From an uncultured Spirochaetaceae bacterium (GTDB lineage Bacteria; Spirochaetota; Spirochaetia; Sphaerochaetales; Sphaerochaetaceae), in contig CALXQU010000010.1 of the NCBI GenBank assembly GCA_944390725.1, positions 1-64,000 on the forward strand: 64,000 bases of DNA, given 5' to 3'. Of this stretch, positions 35,299-43,973 are shown one piece after another. How positions within the stretch are numbered: the first letter of the stretch is position 1; the number at the start of each line of letters is the position of its first letter. Position numbers and translations under genes: made by a program. The notes below the pieces were generated by a model that was not told the origin of the DNA, did not search any database, and worked only from the letters and a program-made list of their open reading frames with translations.

Positions 35299-36045
35299 TC
35301 ACGCCTCGTTGACAGATGCGGAATCTGATGGTAGGTTTTGATTGAGGCGAGTGGAGACTGTCCCTTGGCGCTGCCCATCGTTCCCGGCCTGCTGGTTTCC
35401 AGTGGCAGCACTATAAGCCAAGGGGAATTTCATCATCCTTCCTTCAAGTTGTCTTCTATATGTTCTCCTGCTGGATATTATGACAAGACCCTTAACTTCT
35501 GAATTGTTTATGGCCACAGAGAAAAACCATGTAGCAGGACTATCCTTTGTCTTGAATACCTTAAAGAATTCAAATGCATCCTTGCCGTTTTTGCTTTTGC
35601 CTGGTTCCCTCAGAATCAGAGATGGCCGTTCAAGCGTCGGCCTGATCATCCCAAGGAATCCAGTTCTATTCAGATTTACAAGCTTTATATCCTGATGTTC
35701 CCCGAATTTGATTTCACCAACAGCTGTCTGTACATTGGTTGAGAATTCTTCATTGGCTCGCTCTTCAGAGAATGGAACCGGGGCATATTCCTCAGGTGCA
35801 ATCTCAAGCTGTGCTATCAGCCCTCTAGCTGTAGCGCTATCCATTGCTTCTGCATTCCCAAGGTCAACATTGGGGATATCATCATTCATCACAGTTCCAT
35901 GCTCCTGATTGAAGAAGCGGAAGCCTTCTGCCTCGCTGTCATATTCCATCCCTGATACGAAAGGCCTATCCTGCAGTGATGCTGCCTGCAGATTCTTCCT
36001 GAATACACTTCCTTTCAGCCAACCGGTTGGCTGCCAGTATCCCAT
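35299..36045 (-). CDS. Orphan PBECR2-like nuclease domain (phage MuF-toxin type)
   Basis: 248 residues. The middle resembles PBECR2, a Barnase-EndoU-ColicinE5/D-RelE-like nuclease domain found at the end of phage MuF head toxins: AVGEIKFGEHQDIKLVNLNR, GFLGMIRPTLERPSLILREP, FEFFKVFKTKD, and FFSVAINNSEVKGLVIISSR. No MuF portal-associated domain precedes it and no phage genes are near, so it is a detached domain. The start nine bases after the lipoprotein stop has a weak AGAGG. The DNA is AT-richer than its flanks. It may be a phage remnant or a captured toxin. No immunity gene was recognised. Confidence 0.6.
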   Translation of the reverse strand: MGYWQPTGWLKGSVFRKNLQAASLQDRPFVSGMEYDSEAEGFRFFNQEHGTVMNDDIPNVDLGNAEAMDSATARGLIAQLEIAPEEYAPVPFSEERANEEFSTNVQTAVGEIKFGEHQDIKLVNLNRTGFLGMIRPTLERPSLILREPGKSKNGKDAFEFFKVFKTKDSPATWFFSVAINNSEVKGLVIISSRRTYRRQLEGRMMKFPLAYSAATGNQQAGNDGQRQGTVSTRLNQNLPSDSASVNEA

Positions 36046-36053
36046 CCGTCCTC

Positions 36054-36983
36054 TTAGAAGGAGACGAAGGTCACTTCTATGGGGAAGTGGTCTGAATACC
36101 CGGAGCCTGTGGAGGCATCATATGCATCAGGACGCCCCAGTATGTCCTCAGCTTCGAATGGCCTTATGACACGGGAGCTGGCATAGCGCCATTCGCTGGA
36201 GCTGAATATGCTTGAGCAAAGCAGCGCATTGTCGTAGAAGTACCATCCGTCCATATACCAATATGTCCCTTCGGCGCCGCCGTCATCGATAAGCGGCGAA
36301 TAGAGGATATTCCCGCCTGCCTTGCCGGGATCGGTTGTCACGTTCAGCGGGATATCAGCCCATCCAGCAGAGGGGTACATCGCCATGCCATCCTCCGGAT
36401 ACCGCGGGTCGGCATTGAAGTCGCCGATCGCGAAAGCCAGCCCTTCGGCTGATGAGAGGATAGAGCCGATATGCGAGAACTGCCTGAAGCGCACTGCATC
36501 GCTTCCTGTCTCCAGGCGGCTGCATGCATGCACGCCCAGGATCGTGAAGCTGCCGAAAGACATCTCCAGGAAGGGCCTTGCCCCATCGGTTGAATGTATG
36601 CGCACCGCATCCGGCCTCTCCTTGGAGATGAACCCCACAGACAGGGGCTCGCTGCCCTTCGCCAGCCCATAGTACCTGAAGCCCCTCAGGCCGAGCCCCG
36701 AGGAGATGAGGTCGGCAAGGACCTCTTCGCTCTCGACCTCGGCAAGGACAATCACATCGCAGGAGGTATTCCTCGCCAGCATTATGGCGAGATCGCGTAT
36801 CCTCTCACGGTACGCCTCCTCCGTATAGCCATCGCTCCTGCGGAATCCTTCATACTCCCAGCCATCCTCGGCCGAATCAAAGAGGAGATAAGCGTTATAG
36901 AAACAGACGGAAAAGCTCTCAGGCAGAGGCTGAGAGCACGAGAACAGCAGCAATGCTGCGGATATAAGAACAGAAAGCCTCAT
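36054..36983 (-). CDS. Secreted endonuclease/exonuclease/phosphatase-fold lipoprotein
   Basis: 309 residues. Signal peptide with lipobox at the start: MRLSVLISAALLLFSC. The EEP fold is marked by FYNAYLLFD, VIVLAEVES (metal-binding Glu), GDFNADPR (catalytic Asn/Asp) and YSDHFPIEV (catalytic Asp/His). Such enzymes cleave nucleic acids or phosphoesters (sphingomyelin or inositol phosphates). As a lipoprotein it would act in the periplasm or at the surface, perhaps scavenging nucleic acid. It lies 44 bases after clpP on the same strand. Confidence 0.87.
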   Translation of the reverse strand: MRLSVLISAALLLFSCSQPLPESFSVCFYNAYLLFDSAEDGWEYEGFRRSDGYTEEAYRERIRDLAIMLARNTSCDVIVLAEVESEEVLADLISSGLGLRGFRYYGLAKGSEPLSVGFISKERPDAVRIHSTDGARPFLEMSFGSFTILGVHACSRLETGSDAVRFRQFSHIGSILSSAEGLAFAIGDFNADPRYPEDGMAMYPSAGWADIPLNVTTDPGKAGGNILYSPLIDDGGAEGTYWYMDGWYFYDNALLCSSIFSSSEWRYASSRVIRPFEAEDILGRPDAYDASTGSGYSDHFPIEVTFVSF

Positions 36984-37027
36984 GAAACAGATACGCTCCA
37001 GGAGGCCATTTCCGACAGTCTATCAGG

Positions 37028-37597
37028 TCAGATATCCGACTTGGATGAGATGATGCGCGAGACGAGGCCATACGCCTTTGCCTCCTCGGCGCCCATCCAG
37101 CAGTCACGCTCGGTATCGCCGGCAACCTCCTCCACGGATTTCCCGGCAGCATCGGCAATGACCTGGTCAAGCTTCCTGCGCAGCGCGGCGATCTTATCGG
37201 CATAGATAGCCACATCGATTGCCACGCCCTTCAGCTGGGAAAGGGGCTGGTGTATCAGGTACGTGGAATCAGGGAGCGCAAGGCGCCTCTCGGCAGGAAC
37301 CGCGAGGAAGATAAGCGCAGCAGCCGAGGCCACGAGCCCCATGCCGATCATGGTGACAGGCGATGATACGAACCTTGCCATGTCATAGATGGCGAATCCT
37401 GAGTCGACATCGCCTCCCGGGCTGTTGATATATACGTATATAGGATCGGAGGACTCGCTGTCGAGGACAAGAATCTGCCGTGCGAACTCATCCGCCTTAT
37501 CCTTGTTGATCTCCCCGGAAATCATTATCGTCCTGGTCTTGAGAAGCCTGTCATTCAGGCTCGGATCCGGCCTGTATTCCTTCTTATCGTTTTCCAT
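37028..37597 (-). CDS. clpP: ClpP-like serine protease subunit
   Basis: 189 residues from ATG 37597; in-frame TTG 37615 would add six, and neither has a good ribosome site. The ClpP fold is clear: YVYINSPGGDVDSGFAIYD, catalytic Ser91 in GLVASAAALIF (usual form ..AASMGA..), His116 in TYLIHQPLS, and Asp165 in DTERDCWMGAEEAKAYGL. It should form the barrel protease that works with Clp ATPases. Residues around the Ser differ from canonical ClpP, so it may be a second, specialised ClpP. No clpX or tig is adjacent. Confidence 0.86.
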   Translation of the reverse strand: MENDKKEYRPDPSLNDRLLKTRTIMISGEINKDKADEFARQILVLDSESSDPIYVYINSPGGDVDSGFAIYDMARFVSSPVTMIGMGLVASAAALIFLAVPAERRLALPDSTYLIHQPLSQLKGVAIDVAIYADKIAALRRKLDQVIADAAGKSVEEVAGDTERDCWMGAEEAKAYGLVSRIISSKSDI

Positions 37598-37701
37598 AGG
37601 AATGAATATATCCAAAACACGTAGGGAAAGGAAGAGGTGGACGGAAAATGAGATGAGCCATCCAGCCCTATCCTGCTGTACAATCTACTTGAGGTGAATG
37701 A

Positions 37702-39435
37702 ATGGACAAGGATACCGCAAGAGCGCTGATAGAGACGGCAGCGGGAAGGGCTGAGGCCGATCTGGTAATCAGGAATGCAAGGATCGTGAACGTATTCACG
37801 AGGACAGTGGAGACAGGTTCGGTAGCTGTCAGGGATGGCTATATCGCAGGATTCGGCAGCGGGATACATGGGAAGGCCGAAGTGGATGCAGGAGGACGCT
37901 TCCTCATCCCAGGGCTTATCGATTCCCATTGCCATATCGAGAGCTCGCACCTGTCGCCTTCGGAATATTCCGATGCGATAGTGCCTGGCGGCACGACGAC
38001 AGTCATCGCAGACCCGCATGAGATATGCAACGTATGCGGCATGGCAGGGCTCGACTACATGCTGGAAGCTTCGGAGGATGCGCCGCTATCCGTATTCCTT
38101 ATGGTCCCGTCATGCGTGCCTGCAACGCCGTTCGAGCATTCAGGCGCCATAATCGAAGCTGATGATATCGCGGGATACATAGGCAACGGAAGGATCCTCG
38201 GGCTCGGGGAGATGATGAACTATCCAGGCGTGGCCGGTGCTGACGATAAGGTCCTCGCCAAGCTGGATACCGCCTATAAGGCAGGCAAGCGCATAGACGG
38301 CCATGCCCCCTCAATCTCAGGCGACGGCCTCGATGCGTATATCGCCGCAGGCATAACGACAGACCATGAATGCGAGACCCCGGAAGAGCTGAGGGAAAAG
38401 GCCTCGAAGGGCATGTATGTGATGCTCAGGCAGGGCACTGCCTGCCGCAACGTGCTGCAGCTCCTGCCGGGCGTCGATGAGAGCAACTGGAGGAGGATGC
38501 TCTTCTGCACCGATGACTGCCAGCCGCAGACGATGATGAGGGAAGGCGCGCTCATCAATGGGATCCATCTGGCAATCGGAGCCGGCCTGGACCCGCTTAC
38601 CGCGATTGCCATGGCCACGCTCAATGCATCGGAATGCTATGGCCTCAGGGACAGGGGCGCGATCAGCCCTGGCCGCAGGGCTGACTTCTTCCTCTCGGCA
38701 TCGCTTGAGGATATAAGGGCCGATAAGGTATGGATTGCCGGCAGGCTTGCCGCGGAAGGCGGGAAGGCCGTCATGAAGGCACCGCATGTAGAGCCGCGCG
38801 GCGTCAGCGGGAAGATGGATGTCAGGGATTTCTCCAAGGCGAAGCTGAGCCTGAAGCTTGCATCGGACAGGGCCCGGTGCATAGACATAATCCCGGGAGG
38901 CGTCGTTACGGGGAAAGGAGAGGTCATGGTAAGGCGTGCCGCTGACGGCGAATGGATCCATGACAGCGCCGAGGATGTGCTGAAGCTTGCCGTGATCGAA
39001 CGCCACCATGGCACAGGCAATGCCGCGACAGCCCTTATCCGCGGATACGGCATGAAGCATGGGGCGGTTGCCACATCCATTGCCCATGATTCCCACAATA
39101 TCATCGTGATCGGCGACAATGATGATGACATGGAAGCCGCTGTCAGGAAGCTCATCTCGATCGGAGGCGGCATCACCATGTTCATGGATGGCAAGGAGCT
39201 AGGCACCCATGTGCTGGAGATCGCAGGCCTGATGACGGATGAGAAGGTCGAGGATGTGGTCAGGTGCCTGGACGCGATGCATGAGGCAGCCTATGGCACG
39301 CTCGGGGTGAACAAGGATATAGACCCGTTCATGACGCTCTGCTTCATGGCCCTGCCTGTCATACCAGCGCTCAAGCTCACCGACTGCGGCCTATTCGATG
39401 TCGAGGCCTTCGGCTTCGTCAGCAGCAGCCTCTAG
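37702..39435 (+). CDS. ade: Adenine deaminase
   Basis: 577 residues, normal for the Ade family. Metal-binding and catalytic segments: PGLIDSHCHIESSHLSPSEY (HxH), VIADPHEICNVCG, GHAPSISG and FCTDDCQPQ. The C-terminal half carries the Ade-specific part, VTSIAHDSHNIIVIGDND-like (here ATSIAHDSHNI). It converts adenine to hypoxanthine in purine salvage. GAGGTGA lies before ATG. The 3' end overlaps the convergent recX gene by 45 bases. Confidence 0.94.
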   Translation: MDKDTARALIETAAGRAEADLVIRNARIVNVFTRTVETGSVAVRDGYIAGFGSGIHGKAEVDAGGRFLIPGLIDSHCHIESSHLSPSEYSDAIVPGGTTTVIADPHEICNVCGMAGLDYMLEASEDAPLSVFLMVPSCVPATPFEHSGAIIEADDIAGYIGNGRILGLGEMMNYPGVAGADDKVLAKLDTAYKAGKRIDGHAPSISGDGLDAYIAAGITTDHECETPEELREKASKGMYVMLRQGTACRNVLQLLPGVDESNWRRMLFCTDDCQPQTMMREGALINGIHLAIGAGLDPLTAIAMATLNASECYGLRDRGAISPGRRADFFLSASLEDIRADKVWIAGRLAAEGGKAVMKAPHVEPRGVSGKMDVRDFSKAKLSLKLASDRARCIDIIPGGVVTGKGEVMVRRAADGEWIHDSAEDVLKLAVIERHHGTGNAATALIRGYGMKHGAVATSIAHDSHNIIVIGDNDDDMEAAVRKLISIGGGITMFMDGKELGTHVLEIAGLMTDEKVEDVVRCLDAMHEAAYGTLGVNKDIDPFMTLCFMALPVIPALKLTDCGLFDVEAFGFVSSSL

Positions 39436-39843
39436 CGCGGCATCTATCTCCGCTGGGGTGAATCCCTTCCTGAGGAGGGCTGCGGCAGCGCCCTCCCTGC
39501 CCTTCCTGGCAGACAATACCGATGCATACCGCCTCAGCGGCTCTATATAGAGGCCGTCATCCCATGCAGATGAGACAGCGGCAGAGGCAACTGCACGCGG
39601 GGAGCCTTTCTCCATCAGCCTCATCATAAGCAGGCTCCTGCCTTCCGGCGACCTGCGCAGCCTGGAGCGGATGAACGACTCTGCGAACCGCTCCTCGCTG
39701 AGGTATCCCTCCCTGAGCAGCCTGCCTGCCGCTTCGGAGATCTCCTCGCGGCCATATCCCCGGGTCTGGAGCTTCGACCTCAGTTCCTTCTCGGTATGCT
39801 CCCTGGCCGCAAGCAGCGATACAGCTTTGTCATAGCACGTCAT
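39391..39843 (-). CDS. recX: RecX-family regulator of RecA
   Basis: 150 residues with the three-helix RecX repeats: VSLLAAREHTEKELRSKLQT, YLSEERFAESFIRSRLRR, and LLRKGFTPAEIDAALEAA. RecX limits RecA filament growth. It overlaps the 3' end of ade antisense by 45 bases, so simultaneous transcription would interfere. recA is not in the window. Confidence 0.85.
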   Translation of the reverse strand: MTCYDKAVSLLAAREHTEKELRSKLQTRGYGREEISEAAGRLLREGYLSEERFAESFIRSRLRRSPEGRSLLMMRLMEKGSPRAVASAAVSSAWDDGLYIEPLRRYASVLSARKGREGAAAALLRKGFTPAEIDAALEAAADEAEGLDIE

Positions 39844-39871
39844 AAGAGGACATTAGCACAGCTGGCGGGAT

Positions 39872-39900
39872 GAAAAAAGAGCTTCCGCGCGGGAAGCCCT
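39872..39900 (-). terminator. Intrinsic terminator of rplM-rpsI
   Basis: Reading leftward, GGCTTCC and GGAAGC form a stem around a GCGC loop (39881-39897), followed by TCTTTTTT. It lies about 20 bases past the rpsI stop. Confidence 0.8.
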
Positions 39901-39920
39901 TTCGTCCATAAGGAAAGCCC

Positions 39921-40334
39921 TTATCTCTTGGAGAACTGGAAGCGCCTTCTTGCACCGCGCTGTCCATACTTCTTCCTCTCGACCATCCTCGGGTCCCTTG
40001 TCATGAAGCCAGCTTCATGAAGGGCGTGGCGATAAGCCTCATCATAGGCCACGAGAGCCCTGGAAAGCCCATGCCTGCAAGCCTCTGCCTGCGAGCAGAT
40101 GCCACCGCCGGCGACGGTGATGACGAGATCATACCTGCCCTGTGTCTCAGTGACATCGAATGGCTGTACGACCTTGGCAGCATTGGCAGCATCAACGAAA
40201 TACTGGGCGATGTCCCTGCCGTTGATAGTAACCTTGCCGTTTCCATCACGGAGATAGACCCTGGCGACGGAGGTCTTGCGGCGACCTACACCATGTGCGA
40301 GATTGATATTCTTCTTCTCTTCGTTCTTAGCCAT
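39921..40334 (-). CDS. rpsI: 30S ribosomal protein S9
   Basis: 137 residues. Signature segments: AHGVGRRKTSVARVYLRDGN, VAGGGICSQAEACRHGLSRA, and the basic tail MVERKKYGQRGARRRFQFSK ending in KR. S9's tail contacts P-site tRNA. GGAG precedes ATG. It is cotranscribed with rplM 11 bases upstream and ends at a clear terminator. Confidence 0.98.
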   Translation of the reverse strand: MAKNEEKKNINLAHGVGRRKTSVARVYLRDGNGKVTINGRDIAQYFVDAANAAKVVQPFDVTETQGRYDLVITVAGGGICSQAEACRHGLSRALVAYDEAYRHALHEAGFMTRDPRMVERKKYGQRGARRRFQFSKR

Positions 40335-40345
40335 TTCGCCTCTCC

Positions 40346-40774
40346 TTAAATCTCAACAGCAATCGGCTGCTGTGCTGTGTGCGGATGCTCGCTGCCTGCG
40401 TAGATCTTCACGTTGGTGATGAGCTTCCTGCCGAGCTTCCCGTGGGGAAGCATGCCCTTGATCGCATGCTCCATCGGATATGTGGGCTTCCTGACGAGAA
40501 CCTTCTCAAGGGACTCCGCCTTGAGTCCGCCTGGATACATGGAATGGCGGTAGTACATCTTATCTTCCATCTTGTTGCCGGTGACAGTAGCCTTGGCTGC
40601 ATTGATGATGATGACGTAATCGCCCATATCCTGATGCGGTACGTATTCAACCTTGTTCTTACCTCTGAGAATCCTTGCGGCAGCTACTGCGACACGGCCA
40701 AGGTTCTTTCCCTCTGCATCGATGAGATACCACTTCTTCTCCATCGTCTGAGGCTTTACGAAAATAGTCTTCAT
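40346..40774 (-). CDS. rplM: 50S ribosomal protein L13
   Basis: 142 residues: MKTIFVKPQTMEKKWYLIDA, GKNLGRVAVAAARILRGKNK, YVPHQDMGDYVIIINAAK, GMLPHGKLGRKLI. L13 binds 23S rRNA early in assembly. AGGAAGG precedes ATG. A long structured leader (~240 bases) separates it from its promoter. Confidence 0.98.
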   Translation of the reverse strand: MKTIFVKPQTMEKKWYLIDAEGKNLGRVAVAAARILRGKNKVEYVPHQDMGDYVIIINAAKATVTGNKMEDKMYYRHSMYPGGLKAESLEKVLVRKPTYPMEHAIKGMLPHGKLGRKLITNVKIYAGSEHPHTAQQPIAVEI

Positions 40775-41033
40775 AAACTGAATCCTTCCTGTTTATTCTC
40801 CAAAGGGAAGACTTCCCTCCCGGGCATCCCGGCGCACGTGTCCCAGCCAAAGGAACCAGACGCATGCAGGTTCACCGAATCCATCGGGCCTTGCCTGTCC
40901 GCAGGTCTTCCGGGGAAAGGAAGATTCTGAAGATCGCTCTTCGGGACCTTGGGATAGGAGGATTATCCTCTGGATATCCTGCACAAGCCTTGTGCGAGAG
41001 TGCGCGGAAAACCGCGCAACTATGCATTCTATA
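40775..41033 (-). promoter_or_regulatory. Long structured leader of rplM-rpsI
   Basis: About 250 untranslated bases, read leftward, with clear hairpins: TGCGCGG/CCGCGCA around TTTT (41002-41019), GCACAAG/CTTGTGC (40981-40995), CCGGG/CCCGG (about 40842-40853), and GGGAAG/CTTCCC (about 40804-40817). Leaders of L13 operons often carry autogenous control by L13. No recognised family motif can be confirmed by eye. Confidence 0.5.
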
Positions 41034-41055
41034 GAATCATCGCCCGATTTGTAAA
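41028..41055 (-). promoter_or_regulatory. Promoter of rplM-rpsI
   Basis: Read leftward: TTTACA (41055-41050), 16 bases, TATAGA (41033-41028). It lies upstream of the structured leader. Confidence 0.55.
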
Positions 41056-41080
41056 GAGGTGCAGTGACAGAAATTGCCAG

Positions 41081-43936
41081 CTATGGAAGCTGCCTCACCT
41101 CGAAAGGATGCGAAGAGCCGCGGAGAGCCTTCTCGCCGCCGATGGCGGTGCAGCAGAAGCCGTCCAGCTCCTTCCGGAACCTGGCAGCGGCCTCCTCTAT
41201 ATCCTCAACAGTCAGCGCCAGCGTCCTCTCAAGGCTGATCCTCCTGTCCTCATCGCTTATGGAATACACTATGCGCCTCAGGTCCAGGAGCGCCCTCGTG
41301 CTCGGCGAGAGAGGCTTCACCAGGCGCGAAAGCTCCCCGATGAGGGCATCGGAAAGCATTTCCTCCGTTGCCTCGAAGGCATCAAGCGATTGCGCAAGGT
41401 CCCTTATGGTGCCATCCAGGCGCGGATCCCGGTAGGAATAGAAGTACCAGACCCTCTCGATGCTGTCGAGGGCGATTCCCACGCCATATGCGCCACCCTT
41501 CTCCCTGACCTGCTGCCACAGCACGGTGGATGAGAGCATCGACAGCATGACCTTATCGGCAGGAGCATGCGGATCACTGAGGAATGCGCCCTTCCCTGCT
41601 GCGGATATGAACGATACCTGGGACGGGATCGAATAGCCAAGCCAGCGCGGGACTTCCGGGACCTCATGGCTGCCTTGCCCTGCAGCCTGGCCATGCGGCA
41701 AGGCGGACCTGAGCGAGGATGCGGCCCTGGCCGATGCATCCATGTGCATCTCCTCCGATGCGATATGGATGATCATCCTCTCCTGCACGAAGGCCTTGCG
41801 GCGTACATCCTCGAGCCTATCCGCTATCAGCGCAGGATCCTCTGCCGCCATCCTCTTCACCGTCTCCCAGCATGTCAGCCCCGTCAGCCGCTCCCCGATA
41901 TACAGCGAAGGCGAAAGGGACTGGGATGCCGAGCATGTGCTGAATGAATACGCGCTTGAGATGGCATTGGACTGGAACTCCGTGAGGATATCCGTCAGGG
42001 CCGCGCCTATGCGCTTCGCATCATGCAGGTCCGGCTCGAGGAAGAGCTTCCTGTAGATGCCAAGGCCATCGGCGACAAGCCCGGGCAGGGATTTGAGCCT
42101 TGCCGTGAAGAAGACCTTCTCCTTCCCATGGGAATCTGCGCCTGATTCCACATAGAACACGCTGCCTCCGGATACGTACCTGAGCTCCGTCAGCAGCCTC
42201 GTATAGTCCAGTCCGCCAGCGCCGCACATCGATAGCAGGCGCGTAAGCACGACCAGCCAATCAAGCTCCTCATAGCTGAAATCGGAGACGTCGAAGAGGA
42301 TATCCGTATAGACTATGCCTCCTGTGGCCATCGGGGCATGGATGATCCCGTCGACTGCCTCGTGCGCGATCATGTCGCATTCGGCCGGCAGGTCGCTTAC
42401 CTCCAGCCGCGGCACCGTTGCCTTGGCCTCATCGGAATCCTCTGACTGCTGGAAGGCCCTGAAGGCCCTGTCGCCGGCCTCGCTGTAGGAAGGAAGGCGT
42501 TCGGCAAGGATGGCATCCATCTCCTCCTGCAGCCTGCCGTCATAGCCCTCATCCTTGGCGACGACAGTAAGGAGCCGATGTGGGTTGCCTACGAGGTTCT
42601 CCATGATCCAGTGCTCGAAGTAGCACGGATCGGCCGCGAGGCGCTCACGTATCGCCTTTATGGTCTCGGAAGGCCTCAGCTGGGCCGCAGGGTCCGAGGA
42701 GAACGAAAGCGCCTTGTCAGCAGCGAAGAGCAGCCTCGTGCCATTAGGCACCCCGCCCTTGATCTCCTTCTGGGAGAATTCCCGTTTGCGGATGGCGCCC
42801 TCGACGAGCTTCGGGTCCAGCCCGTCATGCGCGATGGAGGCCAGCGCTTCAAGGAGGAATGACTCGATGCGGTCCGCATCATCCTCCCTGGCCCCGAGGA
42901 AGCCTGCCGCGAATGCAAGCTCGCGATACGACGAGCACATGCCGCTCTCCGTAGAGAGGTCATCGCCGAGCCCGGAGTCGATGATGGCCTTATAGAGCGG
43001 GCAGCCGGGAGAGCCAAGCAGGATATCCACGGCAAGCGAAAGGGTCGTGGACTCCACTGGGTCCAGGCCATCGCCCAGCAGCCAGGAAAGGAGGATGGAC
43101 GCGCCATTCTCCCCCTTGCCGGCCCCTGACACTGCCCTGTGCCTCCGGGGCCTGTCCCATCTGGCAGTGATGCCGCAGCGCCTTACCGGGATACCGCCAT
43201 CCCTGCCAGCGAGGTATTCCCTGTCAAGCATCTCCAGCTTCTCCGTGATATCCATATCGCCATAGAGGAAGAGATACATATTGGCAGGCACATAGAAGCG
43301 CTTCCAGGCAGAGATATACTCATCATAGCCGAGCCTGGCGATCTCGCGGCAGTCCCCTCCGGATTCCCACTGGTATGGGCTGTCCCCGAAAAGCGGCTTG
43401 AAGACGGCAGAGCCTACGACCGCCTCGTGGTCAGCCATGACGCCGAACATCTCGGAATACACGACACCCTCGAAATGCGGCCCCCCTTCCATCGATATCC
43501 TGATGCCTTCCTGCATGAATGTCTCCTCGCGGAGCAGAGGGACGAATACGGCATCGGTATAAACTGAGAATATGTTATCGAAATCCTTCCTCACCGTGCT
43601 CGCAGCCGGGAAGTACGTCCTGTCGACGCCGGTAAGCGCATTGAGGTAGGTATTCGGGCTGTTGCGCACGAGTAGCATGAACGGATCCTTGACGGGATAC
43701 TTCCTGCTCCCTGCCAGCACCGTATGCTCGATTATATGGCTGATGCCTTTCGATGATGATGGCGGCGTGTATACGCCATACGAGAAAAGCAGCTCCCTGT
43801 CATCGTTCCTTACGAAATAGACCTTGAATCCTGTCCTTATATGCTCAAGCAGTATGCCCTGCCCCCTGTAGTCAGGCAGGTCCGATACCTCCGCCACGCG
43901 GAAGCCAGCCACTATAGACGATGGTAGGTAATCCAT
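41081..43936 (-). CDS. M16C zinc metallopeptidase (presequence-protease-like)
   Basis: 951 residues, normal for M16C. The inverted zinc motif HxxEH is SHIIEH (His67, Glu70, His71), with the distal Glu expected in VVYSEMFGVMAD. Four-domain repeats are implied by length, and GGAYGVGI near the C-terminal part is the M16 R/Y-loop region. Such enzymes degrade short peptides in a closed chamber. ATG 43936 is chosen since the upstream frame overlaps the preceding lipoprotein end, though no ribosome site is visible. It lies 37 bases after that gene. Confidence 0.9.
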   Translation of the reverse strand: MDYLPSSIVAGFRVAEVSDLPDYRGQGILLEHIRTGFKVYFVRNDDRELLFSYGVYTPPSSSKGISHIIEHTVLAGSRKYPVKDPFMLLVRNSPNTYLNALTGVDRTYFPAASTVRKDFDNIFSVYTDAVFVPLLREETFMQEGIRISMEGGPHFEGVVYSEMFGVMADHEAVVGSAVFKPLFGDSPYQWESGGDCREIARLGYDEYISAWKRFYVPANMYLFLYGDMDITEKLEMLDREYLAGRDGGIPVRRCGITARWDRPRRHRAVSGAGKGENGASILLSWLLGDGLDPVESTTLSLAVDILLGSPGCPLYKAIIDSGLGDDLSTESGMCSSYRELAFAAGFLGAREDDADRIESFLLEALASIAHDGLDPKLVEGAIRKREFSQKEIKGGVPNGTRLLFAADKALSFSSDPAAQLRPSETIKAIRERLAADPCYFEHWIMENLVGNPHRLLTVVAKDEGYDGRLQEEMDAILAERLPSYSEAGDRAFRAFQQSEDSDEAKATVPRLEVSDLPAECDMIAHEAVDGIIHAPMATGGIVYTDILFDVSDFSYEELDWLVVLTRLLSMCGAGGLDYTRLLTELRYVSGGSVFYVESGADSHGKEKVFFTARLKSLPGLVADGLGIYRKLFLEPDLHDAKRIGAALTDILTEFQSNAISSAYSFSTCSASQSLSPSLYIGERLTGLTCWETVKRMAAEDPALIADRLEDVRRKAFVQERMIIHIASEEMHMDASARAASSLRSALPHGQAAGQGSHEVPEVPRWLGYSIPSQVSFISAAGKGAFLSDPHAPADKVMLSMLSSTVLWQQVREKGGAYGVGIALDSIERVWYFYSYRDPRLDGTIRDLAQSLDAFEATEEMLSDALIGELSRLVKPLSPSTRALLDLRRIVYSISDEDRRISLERTLALTVEDIEEAAARFRKELDGFCCTAIGGEKALRGSSHPFEVRQLP

Positions 43937-43973
43937 GCAAGAAAAGGTAACAGCGAGGAGGCCGTTTTGCAAG

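Noticed and set aside
38317..39096. Long open frames antisense to ade
   Set aside because: Typical shadow frames in GC-rich coding DNA; ade itself is unmistakable.
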